This document shows positions 9,422-20,364 of a DNA stretch of 64,000 nucleotides, in pieces. The position numbers and the translations under genes are program-made. This stretch comes from Allofrancisella frigidaquae. Lineage in GTDB: Bacteria > Pseudomonadota > Gammaproteobacteria > Francisellales > Francisellaceae. The stretch is taken from the NCBI RefSeq assembly GCF_012222825.1, contig NZ_CP038017.1:1610181-1674180 (forward strand). The letters are read 5' to 3'. The notes below the pieces were generated by a model. That model worked only from the letters and a program-made list of their open reading frames with translations, did not search any database and had not been told where the DNA came from. How positions within the stretch are numbered: the stretch's first letter is position 1; every line of letters starts with the position of its first letter.

Positions 9422-9772
9422 TTATATTTCACCTTTAGAAGCATTATTTGATGATGTGGATTTTTGACCAATTTCCTTTTGATATTGATCATAGTCATAC
9501 TGACTAACAATAGATTGTTCTGTAGCTACTAAAGCTGTAACTGAACTTTTACCCAGGTATCCTAAAGTCAAACAACACACAAAAAAAACAGCGGTAAAGA
9601 ACACAGTCATTTTAAATAAAAATGATGCTGCACCCTTACTGCCAAACACAGTATTTGACGCACCGCCTCCAAATGAAACGCCCATATTTGCACCTTTCCC
9701 TTGTTGTAATAACACTAATACAACAACAGCTAAAGCAGCGATAATATCTATAGTTAAAATTATTCCGTACAT
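9422..9772 (-). CDS. secG: Preprotein translocase subunit SecG
   Basis: SecG supports protein export through SecYEG in the inner membrane. The 116-residue protein has two hydrophobic helices separated by the conserved loop [29 protein letters not shown] segment (residues about 23-47), and a polar Ser/Asn-rich tail. Its start overlaps the tpiA 3' end by 13 bp, so it is coupled to tpiA. Confidence 0.92.
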   Translation of the reverse strand: MYGIILTIDIIAALAVVVLVLLQQGKGANMGVSFGGGASNTVFGSKGAASFLFKMTVFFTAVFFVCCLTLGYLGKSSVTALVATEQSIVSQYDYDQYQKEIGQKSTSSNNASKGEI

Positions 9773-10527
9773 ATCTTGTTTGCTTGACTTATTATTTCGT
9801 TAAATTCAGAAGCTTTTAGAGACGCTCCACCTATAAGCCCACCATCCACATCCGGTAAACTTAAAATGTCTTTAGCATTTTCAGCTTTTAAGCTACCACC
9901 ATACACTATTTTGATTTTTTTAGCAAGATCTTGATTAATTTTTGCTAGCAAAGATCTTATAAATTTATGCGTTTGTTGTATTTGTTCTAATGATGCTACA
10001 ACTCCTGTACCAATAGCCCAAACAGGCTCATAAGCTATAACTAACTTCCCTAATTGTTTGACAGAAAAATTCTCTAAAATCAAACCTAGCTGAGCTCCCA
10101 GAACATCTTCTAAAACTCCGCCTTCTCTATCTGATAAAGTTTCACCTATGCAAACTACTGGTACCACATCTGTATCTATAACTTTCTGCAACTTCTTAAA
10201 GACATCTTCATCAGACTCACCAAACAATGCTCTTCTCTCAGAATGTCCAATCAGAACATAACTACAACCTGTATCTTGTAGCATTTTTACAGATAACTCT
10301 CCGGTGTAAGCCCCATCATCATAAAATGTAATGTTTTGTAAACCCACACCCATGCTTTCTGGCAACTGTGAAACCACTTCCTTTACATAAACACTAGATG
10401 GAAAAACAGCAACGCTAACTTTTGAAATATCATACTCAACTTTTGAAATACCATAGCAAAGCTCTTTGATACTCTGAGAGTTGCCATTCATTTTCCAATT
10501 ACCCATGATTAACTTTTGCATACTCAT
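9760..10527 (-). CDS. tpiA: Triosephosphate isomerase TpiA
   Basis: TpiA interconverts dihydroxyacetone phosphate and glyceraldehyde 3-phosphate in glycolysis and gluconeogenesis. Its 255 residues match the family. The substrate-binding GNWKMNG, catalytic His in LIGHSERR, catalytic Glu in [11 protein letters not shown] and phosphate loop YGGSLKAEN are all intact. It lies 2 bp after glmM and overlaps secG by 13 bp, giving a glmM-tpiA-secG-tRNA-Leu unit. Confidence 0.96.
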   Translation of the reverse strand: MSMQKLIMGNWKMNGNSQSIKELCYGISKVEYDISKVSVAVFPSSVYVKEVVSQLPESMGVGLQNITFYDDGAYTGELSVKMLQDTGCSYVLIGHSERRALFGESDEDVFKKLQKVIDTDVVPVVCIGETLSDREGGVLEDVLGAQLGLILENFSVKQLGKLVIAYEPVWAIGTGVVASLEQIQQTHKFIRSLLAKINQDLAKKIKIVYGGSLKAENAKDILSLPDVDGGLIGGASLKASEFNEIISQANKICTE

Positions 10528-10529
10528 CC

Positions 10530-11861
10530 CTATATTAATTTTTGCTTGACTTGTTTAGCTAAATACTCTGCTTCTAAAGTAGCCAAGTCTTTATCATCGG
10601 CTTCTACCATTACACGCAAAACAGGTTCTGTCCCTGATGGCCTAAGCAGAACTCTGCCTCTATCCGCCAATCTATTCTCAACCTCTTCAATATCTATAGA
10701 AAGCTTGAGTAAATCTTCTTTAGTAACTTTTTTCTCTAATGGCACATTAATCAAAGTCTGCTGCATTAGCTTATCTTTTAATTTAAAGTGGGAAACCGGC
10801 TTATCAATTTGTGAAAAAATAGCTAAAAGCTGTATAGCTGTAAGAAGACCATCTCCAGTAGTACCAAAATTTAAATTAATGACGTGTCCAGAAGACTCAC
10901 CACCTATTTTATAATCATACTTCACGAGGTCTTCTAAAACATATCTATCACCTACTTTAGAGCGAATAAATGGGACGTTATTTTTTCTGTAATGGTTTTC
11001 ATAACTCATATTAGTCATTTGCGTGCCAACTATGCCTTTAGTACCACCACAAATATCACTATATCGAGATATGATATTTAAAATTCCATCGCCGTCTATT
11101 TCACTACCGGTTTCATCAACAATTATAATTCTATCACCATCGCCATCTAAAGCCACGCCAAGGTCTGCTTTATGCTCTAAAACAGCTTTACTTATATTTT
11201 CTACGCATGTAGCTCCACAATTGACATTAATATTTACACCATCAGGGTTAGAAGCTATCGAAATATAATCAATACCAAACTTATCAAGTAAAGCCTCAAA
11301 ATTGTGCGATCCTGCACCATTAGCACAATCTATAACAACCTTACCTTTATATTTAACCAAATCTCCAAAACGCTGGTAATTATCCTCTATGTATTCAGTA
11401 ATAGTGTTTTCTAACATTTTGTAGTTACCAAACTTATATTGAGGCTGATATATAAATGAGCTATCTATTTTCTTCTCAACCTCTTCTTCTAAAGAGTCAT
11501 CTAACTTAAAACCATTAGAGGAGAATAATTTAATACCATTATCTGTAAATTTATTATGTGATGCTGTTATGACAAAACCTGCTGAAGCTTTATGTTTAAC
11601 AGTCATAAATGCCACCACTGGGGTTGGTACAATACCCAAATCCAAAACATTTATACCAGCTGCATTTAGCCCTGAGACCAAAGCAAACTTTAACAGATTA
11701 CTAGAGCTACGTGTATCTTGACCGACCATGACAAATTTCGGATACTCTTTATCATTAATCAAAGATCCCACAGCATTACCTAATTTTTGAACAAATTCTG
11801 CTGTGATAGTTGAATTACCAACTTCTCCTCTAATGCCGTCTGTACCAAAATATTTTGTCAT
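10530..11861 (-). CDS. glmM: Phosphoglucosamine mutase GlmM
   Basis: GlmM converts glucosamine 6-phosphate to glucosamine 1-phosphate for peptidoglycan and lipopolysaccharide precursors. The 443-residue protein starts [15 protein letters not shown]. It has the phosphoserine active site TASHNK (S101), the metal loop DGDGDR and the C-terminal phosphate-binding [12 protein letters not shown]. Length and motifs match GlmM rather than PgmA or ManB. It follows apt by 16 bp and leads into tpiA. Confidence 0.96.
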   Translation of the reverse strand: MTKYFGTDGIRGEVGNSTITAEFVQKLGNAVGSLINDKEYPKFVMVGQDTRSSSNLLKFALVSGLNAAGINVLDLGIVPTPVVAFMTVKHKASAGFVITASHNKFTDNGIKLFSSNGFKLDDSLEEEVEKKIDSSFIYQPQYKFGNYKMLENTITEYIEDNYQRFGDLVKYKGKVVIDCANGAGSHNFEALLDKFGIDYISIASNPDGVNINVNCGATCVENISKAVLEHKADLGVALDGDGDRIIIVDETGSEIDGDGILNIISRYSDICGGTKGIVGTQMTNMSYENHYRKNNVPFIRSKVGDRYVLEDLVKYDYKIGGESSGHVINLNFGTTGDGLLTAIQLLAIFSQIDKPVSHFKLKDKLMQQTLINVPLEKKVTKEDLLKLSIDIEEVENRLADRGRVLLRPSGTEPVLRVMVEADDKDLATLEAEYLAKQVKQKLI

Positions 11862-11877
11862 TTTTTTAAAACCTTAT

Positions 11878-12405
11878 TTAAAATTCTAATAGCGCTGAAA
11901 CATTGTACCCATCCAAAACATCTCTTCCACCCAAGCCTTTAAGCTCCATCACAAATATAAGAGCTGCAACTTGTGCGTGTGTTTCTTCAATCAGCTTAAC
12001 GGTAGCTTTTGCAGTGCCTCCAGTAGCCAGTAAATCGTCTACAATTAATACCTTATCACTTTCTTTGAAAGCATCTTTATGAATCTCTAGACTATCACTG
12101 CCATACTCAAGATCGTAGCTAACACTATAAGTTTCCCTAGGAAGTTTACCAGGCTTTCTAACTGGTACAAATCCTACTCCTAAAACTTCTGCTAAAGCTA
12201 CTCCAAATATAAATCCTCTACTTTCCGTTCCTGCTATTATAGTTGGTTTTATATTTCTTCTTTGTAACTCTTTCGCCATCTCTTGGGCTGTCACTCTTAA
12301 ACCCTGGGGCTCAGCTAAAAGCGGTGTAATATCTCTAAATGTGATACCAGCTTTAGGAAAATCTGGCACAGCCATAATCTTACTTTTTATAAATTCCAAA
12401 CTCAT
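11878..12405 (-). CDS. apt: Adenine phosphoribosyltransferase Apt
   Basis: Apt makes AMP from adenine and phosphoribosyl pyrophosphate (purine salvage). The 175-residue protein has the PRPP-binding signature VLIVDDLLATGGTAKA, the adenine-recognition segment FPKAGITFRDITPLL, and GTESRGFIFG. It lies between sucB and glmM on the same strand with short gaps, so it may be read from the upstream TCA-cycle transcript as well as its own promoter. Confidence 0.95.
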   Translation of the reverse strand: MSLEFIKSKIMAVPDFPKAGITFRDITPLLAEPQGLRVTAQEMAKELQRRNIKPTIIAGTESRGFIFGVALAEVLGVGFVPVRKPGKLPRETYSVSYDLEYGSDSLEIHKDAFKESDKVLIVDDLLATGGTAKATVKLIEETHAQVAALIFVMELKGLGGRDVLDGYNVSALLEF

Positions 12406-12437
12406 CTGAGAAAACCTTGAAGAAAATGTTAGAAAAA

Positions 12438-13916
12438 CTAAACTTGAAGAAGAATTCTAGTTGGATCTTCAAGTAATTCTTTAATCATCTTTAAAAACTT
12501 AACTGACGTGCTACCATCAATAATTCTATGATCATAAGATAGCGCCAAATACATTATAGGACGGATTTTTATCTCTCCATTAATTACAACTGGGCGCTCT
12601 ACTATATTATGCATACCCAAAATAGCGCTCTGTGGTGAATTAATGATCGGCGTAGATAACATAGAACCATAAGTACCACCGTTAGTAATAGTAAACGTGC
12701 CACCCTTCATATCATCTAAACTTAATTTACCATCACGCCCCTTAATTGCCTTATCAAGTACATCTGCCTCTAACTCTGCTAAAGATTTTGTATCGGTATC
12801 TCTTAACACAGGTACAACAAGTCCTCTATCTGTACCTACAGCAATACCTATATCAAAATAGTTATGATAAACGATTTCATCACCATCTATAGAAGCATTT
12901 ACATCTGGGAATTTTTTAAGAGCTTCTGTAGCTGCTTTTATAAAGAAAGACATAAAGCCAAGTTTAGTGTCATGCTCTTTTAAAAACATATCTTTATATT
13001 TATTTCTAAGTTCCATTACAGCACTCATATCTACTTCATTAAAAGTAGTTAAAATAGCATTTGTATGTTGAACTTCAACAAGCCTATTTGCTATAGTCTG
13101 GCGTAGACGAGTCATCTTAACTCTCTTTTCAAACCTTGAACCTTGAGCAATCACTGGCTGAGAGCTATTTTGAGAACTATTTGATATAGTAGCTGCTTTT
13201 TTAACGTCTTCTGACGTAATACGTCCTTTTTTACCTGTACCTTGTATACCCGCAGCCGAATCTAAATTACTTGAGTTAAACGCTTTTCGTGCTGATGGAA
13301 CCAAATGTGGAGCAGTTGTATTATTTACAGACTCAGACTTAGTTTCCTTAGACGCTACAGCTATCGAAGAAGCGCCTTCTACAATCTTAGCTATAGTTTG
13401 TGCTGATAAAACAGTATCTCCAGCACCTTTTATTATTTTAACTAATGTACCACTTACGACTGCAGGAACTTCTAAAACAACTTTATCGGTTTCAATTTCT
13501 GCCAGAATATCACCTTCTGCTACCACATCGCCCTCTTTTTTATGCCATTCAGAAACTGTACCATCAGCTACTGATTCTGGGAAAACCGGCGCTTTAACAT
13601 CAACTTCTGCACCAGAAGAAACTGGAACTTGGTTTTTGGCTCCTTGAGTAGAAGATTCTTCTTTGCTAAAAATAGCCTTTCCATCTATATCTATATTAGC
13701 AAGGCTTTCTTCTGATAATACAATATCACCAGCCTGCTTTTTGATATTTTTTAAAATACCAGAGGAGGTAGCAGGAACCTCTAAAACAACTTTATCAGTT
13801 TCAATTTCAGCCACTATCTCACCTTCTTTTACGAAGTCACCTTCTTTTTTATGCCATTGCGCCAAGGTTCCATCTGCTACTGATTCTGGAAACATAGGTA
13901 CTTTTAACTCTAACAT
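12438..13916 (-). CDS. sucB: 2-oxoglutarate dehydrogenase E2 (dihydrolipoyl succinyltransferase) with two lipoyl domains
   Basis: SucB is the core of the 2-oxoglutarate dehydrogenase complex and transfers succinyl groups to CoA. The 492-residue protein has two tandem lipoyl domains, each with [11 protein letters not shown] (lipoyl lysines K42 and K145). A Ser/Thr-rich linker, a peripheral-subunit binding domain (about 203-240) and the catalytic domain ending SYDHRIIDG (H463) follow. The E. coli protein has one lipoyl domain and about 405 residues, so this form is longer by one domain. It follows sucA by 28 bp. No E3 (lpd) gene follows, so E3 must come from elsewhere. Confidence 0.95.
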   Translation of the reverse strand: MLELKVPMFPESVADGTLAQWHKKEGDFVKEGEIVAEIETDKVVLEVPATSSGILKNIKKQAGDIVLSEESLANIDIDGKAIFSKEESSTQGAKNQVPVSSGAEVDVKAPVFPESVADGTVSEWHKKEGDVVAEGDILAEIETDKVVLEVPAVVSGTLVKIIKGAGDTVLSAQTIAKIVEGASSIAVASKETKSESVNNTTAPHLVPSARKAFNSSNLDSAAGIQGTGKKGRITSEDVKKAATISNSSQNSSQPVIAQGSRFEKRVKMTRLRQTIANRLVEVQHTNAILTTFNEVDMSAVMELRNKYKDMFLKEHDTKLGFMSFFIKAATEALKKFPDVNASIDGDEIVYHNYFDIGIAVGTDRGLVVPVLRDTDTKSLAELEADVLDKAIKGRDGKLSLDDMKGGTFTITNGGTYGSMLSTPIINSPQSAILGMHNIVERPVVINGEIKIRPIMYLALSYDHRIIDGSTSVKFLKMIKELLEDPTRILLQV

Positions 13917-13944
13917 TATTTACTCCTAGTAATAAATTTAAAAT

Positions 13945-16752
13945 TTATATTTCTAAAGCTTTATTAACAATTTCTTCCTGCTGTTTTACGTACATCGCAT
14001 GGTAGCCTACAGCAGGAGCTGAAGACCTTTCTCTAGCTACACACAATAGTTTTTGATCATCTCCAAGAATTCTTTCAATAAAATGCCTTACATGGTACCA
14101 AGCCCCCTTGTTTTGCGGCTCTTCTTGTAACCAAACAATTTTCTTAGCATTTTCATATTTCTTAAATATTTCTTCCAACTTCTCATTAGGAACAGGGTAA
14201 AGTTCTTCTATTCTAACTACTGCTGTATCTGCATAAACGTCTTGCTTCTTAAGCATAAGATCATAATAAACTTTACCGTTACATAAAATCAGTTTTTTAA
14301 CTTCATCTGCTTTTGCTTTTTTATCATCTATTACACTTTCAAAATGTCCCTTTGAAAGCTCCTCTAAAGATGAAACAGCCATAGGATTTCTTAGTAAGCT
14401 TTTTGGAGTCATAACAATAAGAGGCTTTCTTAGAGGTCTAATAACTTGTCTTCTTAGTAAATGATAAATTTGTGCGGGAGTCGTTGGTGTACAAACCTGC
14501 ATGTTACCGTTAGCACAAGAACTTAAAAATCTCTCTAACCTTGCTGAAGAATGTTCAGCACCAGCTCCTTCTTGGCCATGTGGTAAAAATAAAGTTAAAC
14601 CTGATAATATACCCCACTTTTCCTCTGCTGCAACTAAAAACTGGTCTATAACTACTTGAGCAGTGTTAACAAAATCACCAAACTGAGCCTCCCAAATTAC
14701 TAAGGCATCTGGACTATAACAACTATAGCCATACTCAAAACCTAATACACCATATTCAGAAAGTGTAGAGTCAATAATATCAAATCTAGCTTTTTCATTT
14801 ATATGCTTAAGAGGTATATATTCTTTTACTGCTAAGCTTGTATCCATGTTTTTAACTACAGCATGGCGATGTGAGAATGTTCCTCTACCGCTATCTTCTC
14901 CAGAAATTCTGACTGTATGACCATCATTAAGCAGCGTTGCATAAGCTAAAGATTCCGCAAACCCCCAATTAACAGGAATATCACCTTTTGCCATTTTAAG
15001 CCTGTCAGAGATGGTTTTTTTAACTTGCATTTGAATATCGATCTCTTTAGGAACTTCACACATTTTATATGCCAAATTTTTAAGCACATCTTGCTCTATT
15101 GGCTTGTAAACATATTCAGTTTTTTGTTTACCTAAATAAGGAAGCCAATCGCAAACTTTTAGCTTATCTTTGACACTGTTTCTATCAAGAATATCTACAG
15201 TAGTTTTTCCTTCATCCAACTTGCTGCGATATTGGGCATTTAACCTTGATAAAAGCTCTGCATCAACAATTCCTTGACCCTGAAGTCTATCACTATAGAT
15301 TTTCAAAGTTGTAGGAAGCTTCTTAATCACCTCATACATTCTTGGTTGCGTACCAGATGGCTCATCTGTCTCATTATGACCATTTCTACGATAACAAAGG
15401 ATATCTATGACTACATCTTTATTAAATTTCATACGGTATTCTAGAGCGATGTTTGTAGCTCTAAGTACAGCCTCTGGATCATCACCATTCACATGAAAAA
15501 TTGGCGCATCTACCATCTTAGCTATATCAGTAGAATAATTACTACTTCTGTTAACACCAAACTTACTACTTGTAGTAAAACCAACTTGGTTATTAATGAC
15601 TATATGTATCGTACCACCAGTTCCATAAGCTTCCGTAAGAGAAAAACCAAAAGTTTCCATAACTACACCTTGTCCACAAAAGGCTGAATCACCATGTATA
15701 AGTATAGGTACAACTTTATTATAAACATCGCCATCAAGCTTATTTTGTATTGCTTTAGCTGCCCCTTCTACCACAGGATCAACAGCTTCAAGATGTGAAG
15801 GGTTAAATGCCAACGCTATTTTAGCTTCTTTGCCATCAATACTACGGTAGTTTGAGTAACCCATATGATACTTAACATCTCCAGATAAACTCTTTCCACT
15901 TTGTTTACCCTCAAACTCCTCAAACAACTCTTTTGGATTTTTACCAAGTATGTTGACTAAAACGTTAAGCCTACCTCTATGAGCCATACCAAGCTGTATA
16001 AATCGAGTTGAATGTCTAGCTACAGATTTTTCAATAATATGTTGTAGGGCTGGAATCATTGATTCTCCACCCTCCAATCCAAATCTCTTTTGACCTACAT
16101 ATCTCACAGCTAGATACTTCTCCAAACCTTCTGCTGCGACTAGTTGCTGCAATATCCATTTTTTTTCTTCTAAAGAAATCGGTATATTAGACTCTATTTG
16201 CTGTTGCAACCATTTCTTTTCTTCTTTACTGTCAATATACATATATTCGTAACCTATACTAGCTTCATATATTGACTTAAGATTACTAATTAGACTTTCT
16301 ATTGATTGTTCTTTGTTTTGAGTTAAAACGCCTAAATTGATAGATTGCTGCATATCTTGAGTATCTAATCCATGGCTTTTTGGATCCAAATCAGGATCTT
16401 TATCTTTTTTCAAAAGTCCAAGAGGATCAATATTTGCAGACTTATAAGCATAAAACCTATAAGCATTAATCAAAGATTTTATTTTATATGATATTTCATT
16501 TCCACCAGTAGCTACTACACTACTAGCATTAACTTTATTTTTAGCCAAATACTTAAACTCTTCTACAATGTCTCTATGAGCTTCATCTGTTGCACTAGCT
16601 ACTGAATCAAAAAAAGATAACCATTCTGGATCTATCCCATCATGATTGCCTGCAATGTAGTCATCATAAATTGACTCTAAATATTCCAAGTTACCGCCAA
16701 AGAACTGCGTTGTTTCCAGCCATTGGTTAAAATTTGGTTGGTTTTTTCTCAT
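13945..16752 (-). CDS. sucA: 2-oxoglutarate dehydrogenase E1 SucA
   Basis: SucA is the thiamine-diphosphate-dependent decarboxylase of the 2-oxoglutarate dehydrogenase complex. At 935 residues it matches the family. Visible signatures are the N-terminal E2-binding helix (LEYLESIYDDYIAGN), GMAHRGRLNVLVN, GDSAFCGQGVVMETF, the ThDP/Mg region HVNGDDPEAV and YRRNGHNETDEP, and GQEGAGAEHSSARLERFL. It lies 27 bp after sdhB and 28 bp before sucB. Confidence 0.96.
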   Translation of the reverse strand: MRKNQPNFNQWLETTQFFGGNLEYLESIYDDYIAGNHDGIDPEWLSFFDSVASATDEAHRDIVEEFKYLAKNKVNASSVVATGGNEISYKIKSLINAYRFYAYKSANIDPLGLLKKDKDPDLDPKSHGLDTQDMQQSINLGVLTQNKEQSIESLISNLKSIYEASIGYEYMYIDSKEEKKWLQQQIESNIPISLEEKKWILQQLVAAEGLEKYLAVRYVGQKRFGLEGGESMIPALQHIIEKSVARHSTRFIQLGMAHRGRLNVLVNILGKNPKELFEEFEGKQSGKSLSGDVKYHMGYSNYRSIDGKEAKIALAFNPSHLEAVDPVVEGAAKAIQNKLDGDVYNKVVPILIHGDSAFCGQGVVMETFGFSLTEAYGTGGTIHIVINNQVGFTTSSKFGVNRSSNYSTDIAKMVDAPIFHVNGDDPEAVLRATNIALEYRMKFNKDVVIDILCYRRNGHNETDEPSGTQPRMYEVIKKLPTTLKIYSDRLQGQGIVDAELLSRLNAQYRSKLDEGKTTVDILDRNSVKDKLKVCDWLPYLGKQKTEYVYKPIEQDVLKNLAYKMCEVPKEIDIQMQVKKTISDRLKMAKGDIPVNWGFAESLAYATLLNDGHTVRISGEDSGRGTFSHRHAVVKNMDTSLAVKEYIPLKHINEKARFDIIDSTLSEYGVLGFEYGYSCYSPDALVIWEAQFGDFVNTAQVVIDQFLVAAEEKWGILSGLTLFLPHGQEGAGAEHSSARLERFLSSCANGNMQVCTPTTPAQIYHLLRRQVIRPLRKPLIVMTPKSLLRNPMAVSSLEELSKGHFESVIDDKKAKADEVKKLILCNGKVYYDLMLKKQDVYADTAVVRIEELYPVPNEKLEEIFKKYENAKKIVWLQEEPQNKGAWYHVRHFIERILGDDQKLLCVARERSSAPAVGYHAMYVKQQEEIVNKALEI

Positions 16753-16779
16753 ATACCCACCTGATCTTAGGTTTACTAT

Positions 16780-17481
16780 TTATACACTCTTTTTTAATAA
16801 AGCTGACCTAATCTTACCTATTGCTTCTGTTGGATTTAATCCTTTTGGACACACAGAAACACAATTCATAATAGTCCTACACCTAAATAAACTAAACGGA
16901 TCCTTCAAGTCTTCTAGCCTTTCATTAGTAGCTGTATCTCTAGAATCTGCTATAAATCTATAAGCTTGTAAAAGCCCTGATGGACCAATAAATTTGTCAG
17001 GATTCCACCAAAATGATGGACAAGAAGTAGTACAACACGCACACAAAATACATTCATACAGCCCATCAAGCTTAGCTCTATCCTCTGGCGATTGTAGCCT
17101 TTCTTTGGCAGGAGCCTCTTCGTCGTTTATCAAGTAAGGCTTTACTTTTTCATAATTTTTGTAGAATTGTTTCATATCTACAATCAAATCCCTAACAACA
17201 GGTAATCCAGGTAAAGGATTCACCTTAATAGGCTGCTTTAACTCTCCAACAGAGGTGATACATGCCAAACGATTCTTACCGTTGATATTCATACCATCAG
17301 AACCGCAAACTCCTTCTCTACATGATCTTCTCATAGCAAGAGTCGGATCTTGTTCTTTGATAAGCTCTAAAGCTGTTAAAACTTTTACGCCTTCGTTTTC
17401 AACTGTTACCGTATACTCATCGTAGTAAGGTTTTTTATCTGTTTCCGGATTATATCTGTAAATTTTAAATCTTACGTCCAT
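16780..17481 (-). CDS. sdhB: Succinate dehydrogenase iron-sulfur subunit SdhB
   Basis: SdhB carries electrons from SdhA to quinone through three clusters. In its 233 residues the [2Fe-2S] site is CREGVCGSDGM plus a downstream Cys (RLAC). The two other clusters are set by CILCACCTTSCP and CRTIMNCVSVCPKGLNP. Length and motifs match the family. It is part of sdhCDAB, 17 bp after sdhA. Confidence 0.96.
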   Translation of the reverse strand: MDVRFKIYRYNPETDKKPYYDEYTVTVENEGVKVLTALELIKEQDPTLAMRRSCREGVCGSDGMNINGKNRLACITSVGELKQPIKVNPLPGLPVVRDLIVDMKQFYKNYEKVKPYLINDEEAPAKERLQSPEDRAKLDGLYECILCACCTTSCPSFWWNPDKFIGPSGLLQAYRFIADSRDTATNERLEDLKDPFSLFRCRTIMNCVSVCPKGLNPTEAIGKIRSALLKKSV

Positions 17482-17498
17482 TATATTAAATCCTTGTA

Positions 17499-19292
17499 TT
17501 AATATTTACGTTCTGCTGGTTGAAAGGCTTTTACTTTTGTTGGAGACATGTTAACTTCACGAGAAGATGTTCTATCTTCATCCAAGAAATATAGTGTATG
17601 TTTCATCCAATTCTCATCATCTCTATCTGGATAATCAACTCTTGAGTGCGCGCCTCGAGATTCTTTTCTCTCTATAGCCAACTTAGCCGTCGCAATAGCT
17701 GTTAACATTAGGTTATCTAACTCCAATGCTTCGATTCTTGTCATATTAAATATTCTACTGTTATCTTCTAAAACAGCATCATCAAGTCTTTGTCTTAACT
17801 TAAGAAGCTTATCAAAGCCTTCTTTCATTGTAGTTTCTTGTCTAAATACCGAAAAATATTGTTGCATAGTTTGCTGTAACTCTTTTCTCAATACAGAGAT
17901 TTTTTCTTTACAGCCTCTCTGTTCAGAAGTGTCCCATTTTTTAATTCTAGCTGCAGCTTGCTCAATATTTTCACAAGAAGTTTTTTTAATAGTCATTCCT
18001 GACTTTAAACTTTCTTCAGCATGCATTCCCGCAGCTCTACCAAATACAACCAAATCTAATAATGAATTACTCCCCAACCTGTTAGCTCCATGCACAGATA
18101 CTGAAGCACATTCCCCAACAGCGTATAATCCCTCAATAACTTTATCTTCACCATTTTCTTGAGTAATAACTTGTCCATATTTATTAGTTGGTATACCACC
18201 CATCTGATAGTGACAAGTTGGTACAACAGGAATAGGCTTTTCAACAGGATCTACACCTGCAAAAGTTTTTGCTAACTCTCTAACTGTAGGAAGCCTTTCA
18301 TCAATAACGTTTTCCCCAAGATGAGTAAGGTCCAACCATACACAACTAGAACCACTAAAAGTATCCCCACGACCTTCCATGATTTCCTGCTGAGATGCGC
18401 GCGATACAACATCCCGGCAAGCTAAATCTTTAGCATTAGGAGCATACCTTTCCATAAATCTTTCACCATCTTTATTACGTAAGATACCGCCTTCACCACG
18501 GCAACCTTCTGTAACTAACACACCAGCTCCTGCAATACCAGTAGGATGAAATTGCCAAAACTCCATATCTTGAAGAGGCAAGCCAGCTCTTAAAGCCAAG
18601 CCCATACCGTCACCTGTATTTATATAGGCATTAGTGCTAGACTCATAAATACGACCCGCCCCCCCTGTTGCAAGAATTGTTATCTTTGATTGAAGGAACA
18701 CTGTTTCACCAGTTTCTATACAAAGAGCTATAACACCAGATATACTACCATCATCAGCTTTGACAAGATCCACAGCAAACCATTCTGTGTAAAAATTAGT
18801 GTTATGTTTTAAGTTACCTTGATATAAAGTATGTAAAAGGGCATGTCCTGTCCTATCAGAAGCTGCACATGTCCTTTTTGCTTGATTTGCTGGATCAAAA
18901 TTTCTAGACATACCACCAAAAGCACGCTGATAAATTTTTCCATTTTCTAAGCGTGAAAACGGCATACCCATATGCTCTAATTCGATAATTGATTGAGGTG
19001 CATGTTCACACATATATTCGATAGCATCTTGATCACCAATGTAATCAGAACCTTTAACAGTATCATACATATGCCACTTCCAATCATCAGATGGAAGATC
19101 ATCTTCAAACTGAATATTACCTAAAGCTGCAGCTATACCACCTTGAGCTGCCACAGTGTGAGATCTTGTTGGAAAGACTTTCGAAACAACCGCGGTCTTA
19201 AATCCTGATTGCGATAACTGAAACGCAGCCCTAAGTCCAGCGCCACCAGCACCAACAACAATCGCGTCAAATTCTTGTGTAGCTATACTCAT
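17499..19292 (-). CDS. sdhA: Succinate dehydrogenase flavoprotein subunit SdhA
   Basis: SdhA oxidises succinate to fumarate with covalently bound FAD. The 597-residue protein has the dinucleotide fold [16 protein letters not shown], the FAD-attachment region [12 protein letters not shown], catalytic-site segments such as YQMGGIPTN and [19 protein letters not shown], and the C-terminal segment [14 protein letters not shown]. It lies 12 bp after sdhD. Confidence 0.96.
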   Translation of the reverse strand: MSIATQEFDAIVVGAGGAGLRAAFQLSQSGFKTAVVSKVFPTRSHTVAAQGGIAAALGNIQFEDDLPSDDWKWHMYDTVKGSDYIGDQDAIEYMCEHAPQSIIELEHMGMPFSRLENGKIYQRAFGGMSRNFDPANQAKRTCAASDRTGHALLHTLYQGNLKHNTNFYTEWFAVDLVKADDGSISGVIALCIETGETVFLQSKITILATGGAGRIYESSTNAYINTGDGMGLALRAGLPLQDMEFWQFHPTGIAGAGVLVTEGCRGEGGILRNKDGERFMERYAPNAKDLACRDVVSRASQQEIMEGRGDTFSGSSCVWLDLTHLGENVIDERLPTVRELAKTFAGVDPVEKPIPVVPTCHYQMGGIPTNKYGQVITQENGEDKVIEGLYAVGECASVSVHGANRLGSNSLLDLVVFGRAAGMHAEESLKSGMTIKKTSCENIEQAAARIKKWDTSEQRGCKEKISVLRKELQQTMQQYFSVFRQETTMKEGFDKLLKLRQRLDDAVLEDNSRIFNMTRIEALELDNLMLTAIATAKLAIERKESRGAHSRVDYPDRDDENWMKHTLYFLDEDRTSSREVNMSPTKVKAFQPAERKY

Positions 19293-19304
19293 AAAAACAA
19301 CCTC

Positions 19305-19658
19305 TTAATAGAAAAATAAAATCGCAAATAACCAAAAAAAACAAAACACATAAATCAAAATAAAACTTAGCATAACGACCGCTGAAGCCCATGCACATTT
19401 AATATAGTCGCCACAGATAATCCAAAGACCAACCCAAGCATGTAAGAAAATTGATAAATATGCCATCAAAGTTAGAATTCTAAGAAATATTCCATCTGTA
19501 AACAAACCGTGCCAACTGTCATAATTAAGTGCTCCAGCATGAGATAAACATAAAGCTTTTATAAGTATGTAGGCAAAGTAAACAGCAATAATAACAGCTG
19601 TAACTCGCTGCACAAAAAAGTCTTTAACACCTGAAGATGTAAGCGAAATTACAGCCAT
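19305..19658 (-). CDS. sdhD: Succinate dehydrogenase membrane anchor SdhD
   Basis: A membrane anchor of complex II with three hydrophobic helices and a candidate heme ligand in SIFLHAWVGLW. I place the start at the ATG at 19658, preceded by a GGGGG ribosome-binding-like stretch with 8 bp spacing, giving 117 residues. A TTG at 19673 would add five residues. The chosen ATG overlaps the sdhC stop by 10 bp, so the two anchors are translationally coupled. Confidence 0.88.
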   Translation of the reverse strand: MAVISLTSSGVKDFFVQRVTAVIIAVYFAYILIKALCLSHAGALNYDSWHGLFTDGIFLRILTLMAYLSIFLHAWVGLWIICGDYIKCAWASAVVMLSFILIYVFCFFWLFAILFFY

Positions 19659-20029
19659 AAAAAGTACCCCCAAAAAACCGCTGATAAAATACCCAAAACA
19701 ATCGTTATAAATGAAGTTAACTTAGCAATCTTCATACTCTCACCGAAGCCCATATCCATAATCATATGCCTGACACCAGCATATACATGATAAGTCAAAG
19801 CCGACAAGAAAACCCAAAAAAATAAGCTAGCCCACCCTTTTGTCAAAATTGACACAGTCTGCTCATAACCATTTGGCCCCGCTAAAGAATAGTTCATTCC
19901 AACCACTGCTAATGGAATAGCCACTATAAGAATCACACCTGTTATACGGTGCAATATTGAGCTTATAGCCGTAATAGGAAAGTTATAGGATTTTATTGAT
20001 ATCAGATCAATATTTGTTATTTTTTTCAT
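19649..20029 (-). CDS. sdhC: Succinate dehydrogenase cytochrome b556 subunit SdhC
   Basis: SdhC forms the quinone- and heme-binding membrane part of complex II with SdhD. The 126-residue protein has three helices, the N-terminal quinone-site segment ISSILHRITGVIL (Ser and Arg conserved) and the heme ligand region TYHVYAGVRHMIMDMG. It is first in the operon. GGAGG lies 10 bp before its ATG. Confidence 0.94.
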   Translation of the reverse strand: MKKITNIDLISIKSYNFPITAISSILHRITGVILIVAIPLAVVGMNYSLAGPNGYEQTVSILTKGWASLFFWVFLSALTYHVYAGVRHMIMDMGFGESMKIAKLTSFITIVLGILSAVFWGYFLWL

Positions 20030-20364
20030 GCTCGATATTCCTCCGAAGCAACTTCACACTAAAACCAAAGTGAATTCACGTTCTTAACCTCTTTATAATA
20101 TATTTTTGTAAGATGAAATTCAAACATTTATAAATAAAAGCCTAGAACTAATTTACACATGTCAAAAGCTTTTGATCTAGGTAGCTTTAATCCTCTAATT
20201 TAACAAGAAGCAGCTTTTACAAATAACAATTTTTATTTGCAAAAAAATACTGTTTAGCTTATTATTTCGACTATGATCATATGTTAAGTAGCATGTGTTT
20301 CTTTTTACTGTAAAACTTTATTACTTTTTAAAATAATCAACTCTTATTCGGAGGTTTTATAATA
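20030..20364. other. Divergent sdhC/gltA intergenic regulatory region
   Basis: These 335 bp hold no credible gene. They must carry the promoters for the sdh-suc operon (leftward) and gltA (rightward). I see AT-rich promoter-like stretches, a 7-bp inverted repeat (CAAATAA ... TTATTTG, about 20218-20237), a TATGATCATA palindrome near 20272-20281 and the gltA ribosome binding site GGAGG at 20351-20355. No consensus -35/-10 pair stands out, so exact promoter positions are not claimed. Confidence 0.5.

Noticed and set aside
9018..9467. A + strand frame of 149 codons across tRNA-Leu
   Set aside because: It covers cyoA upstream DNA, a tRNA and the secG end on the other strand, and has no ribosome site.
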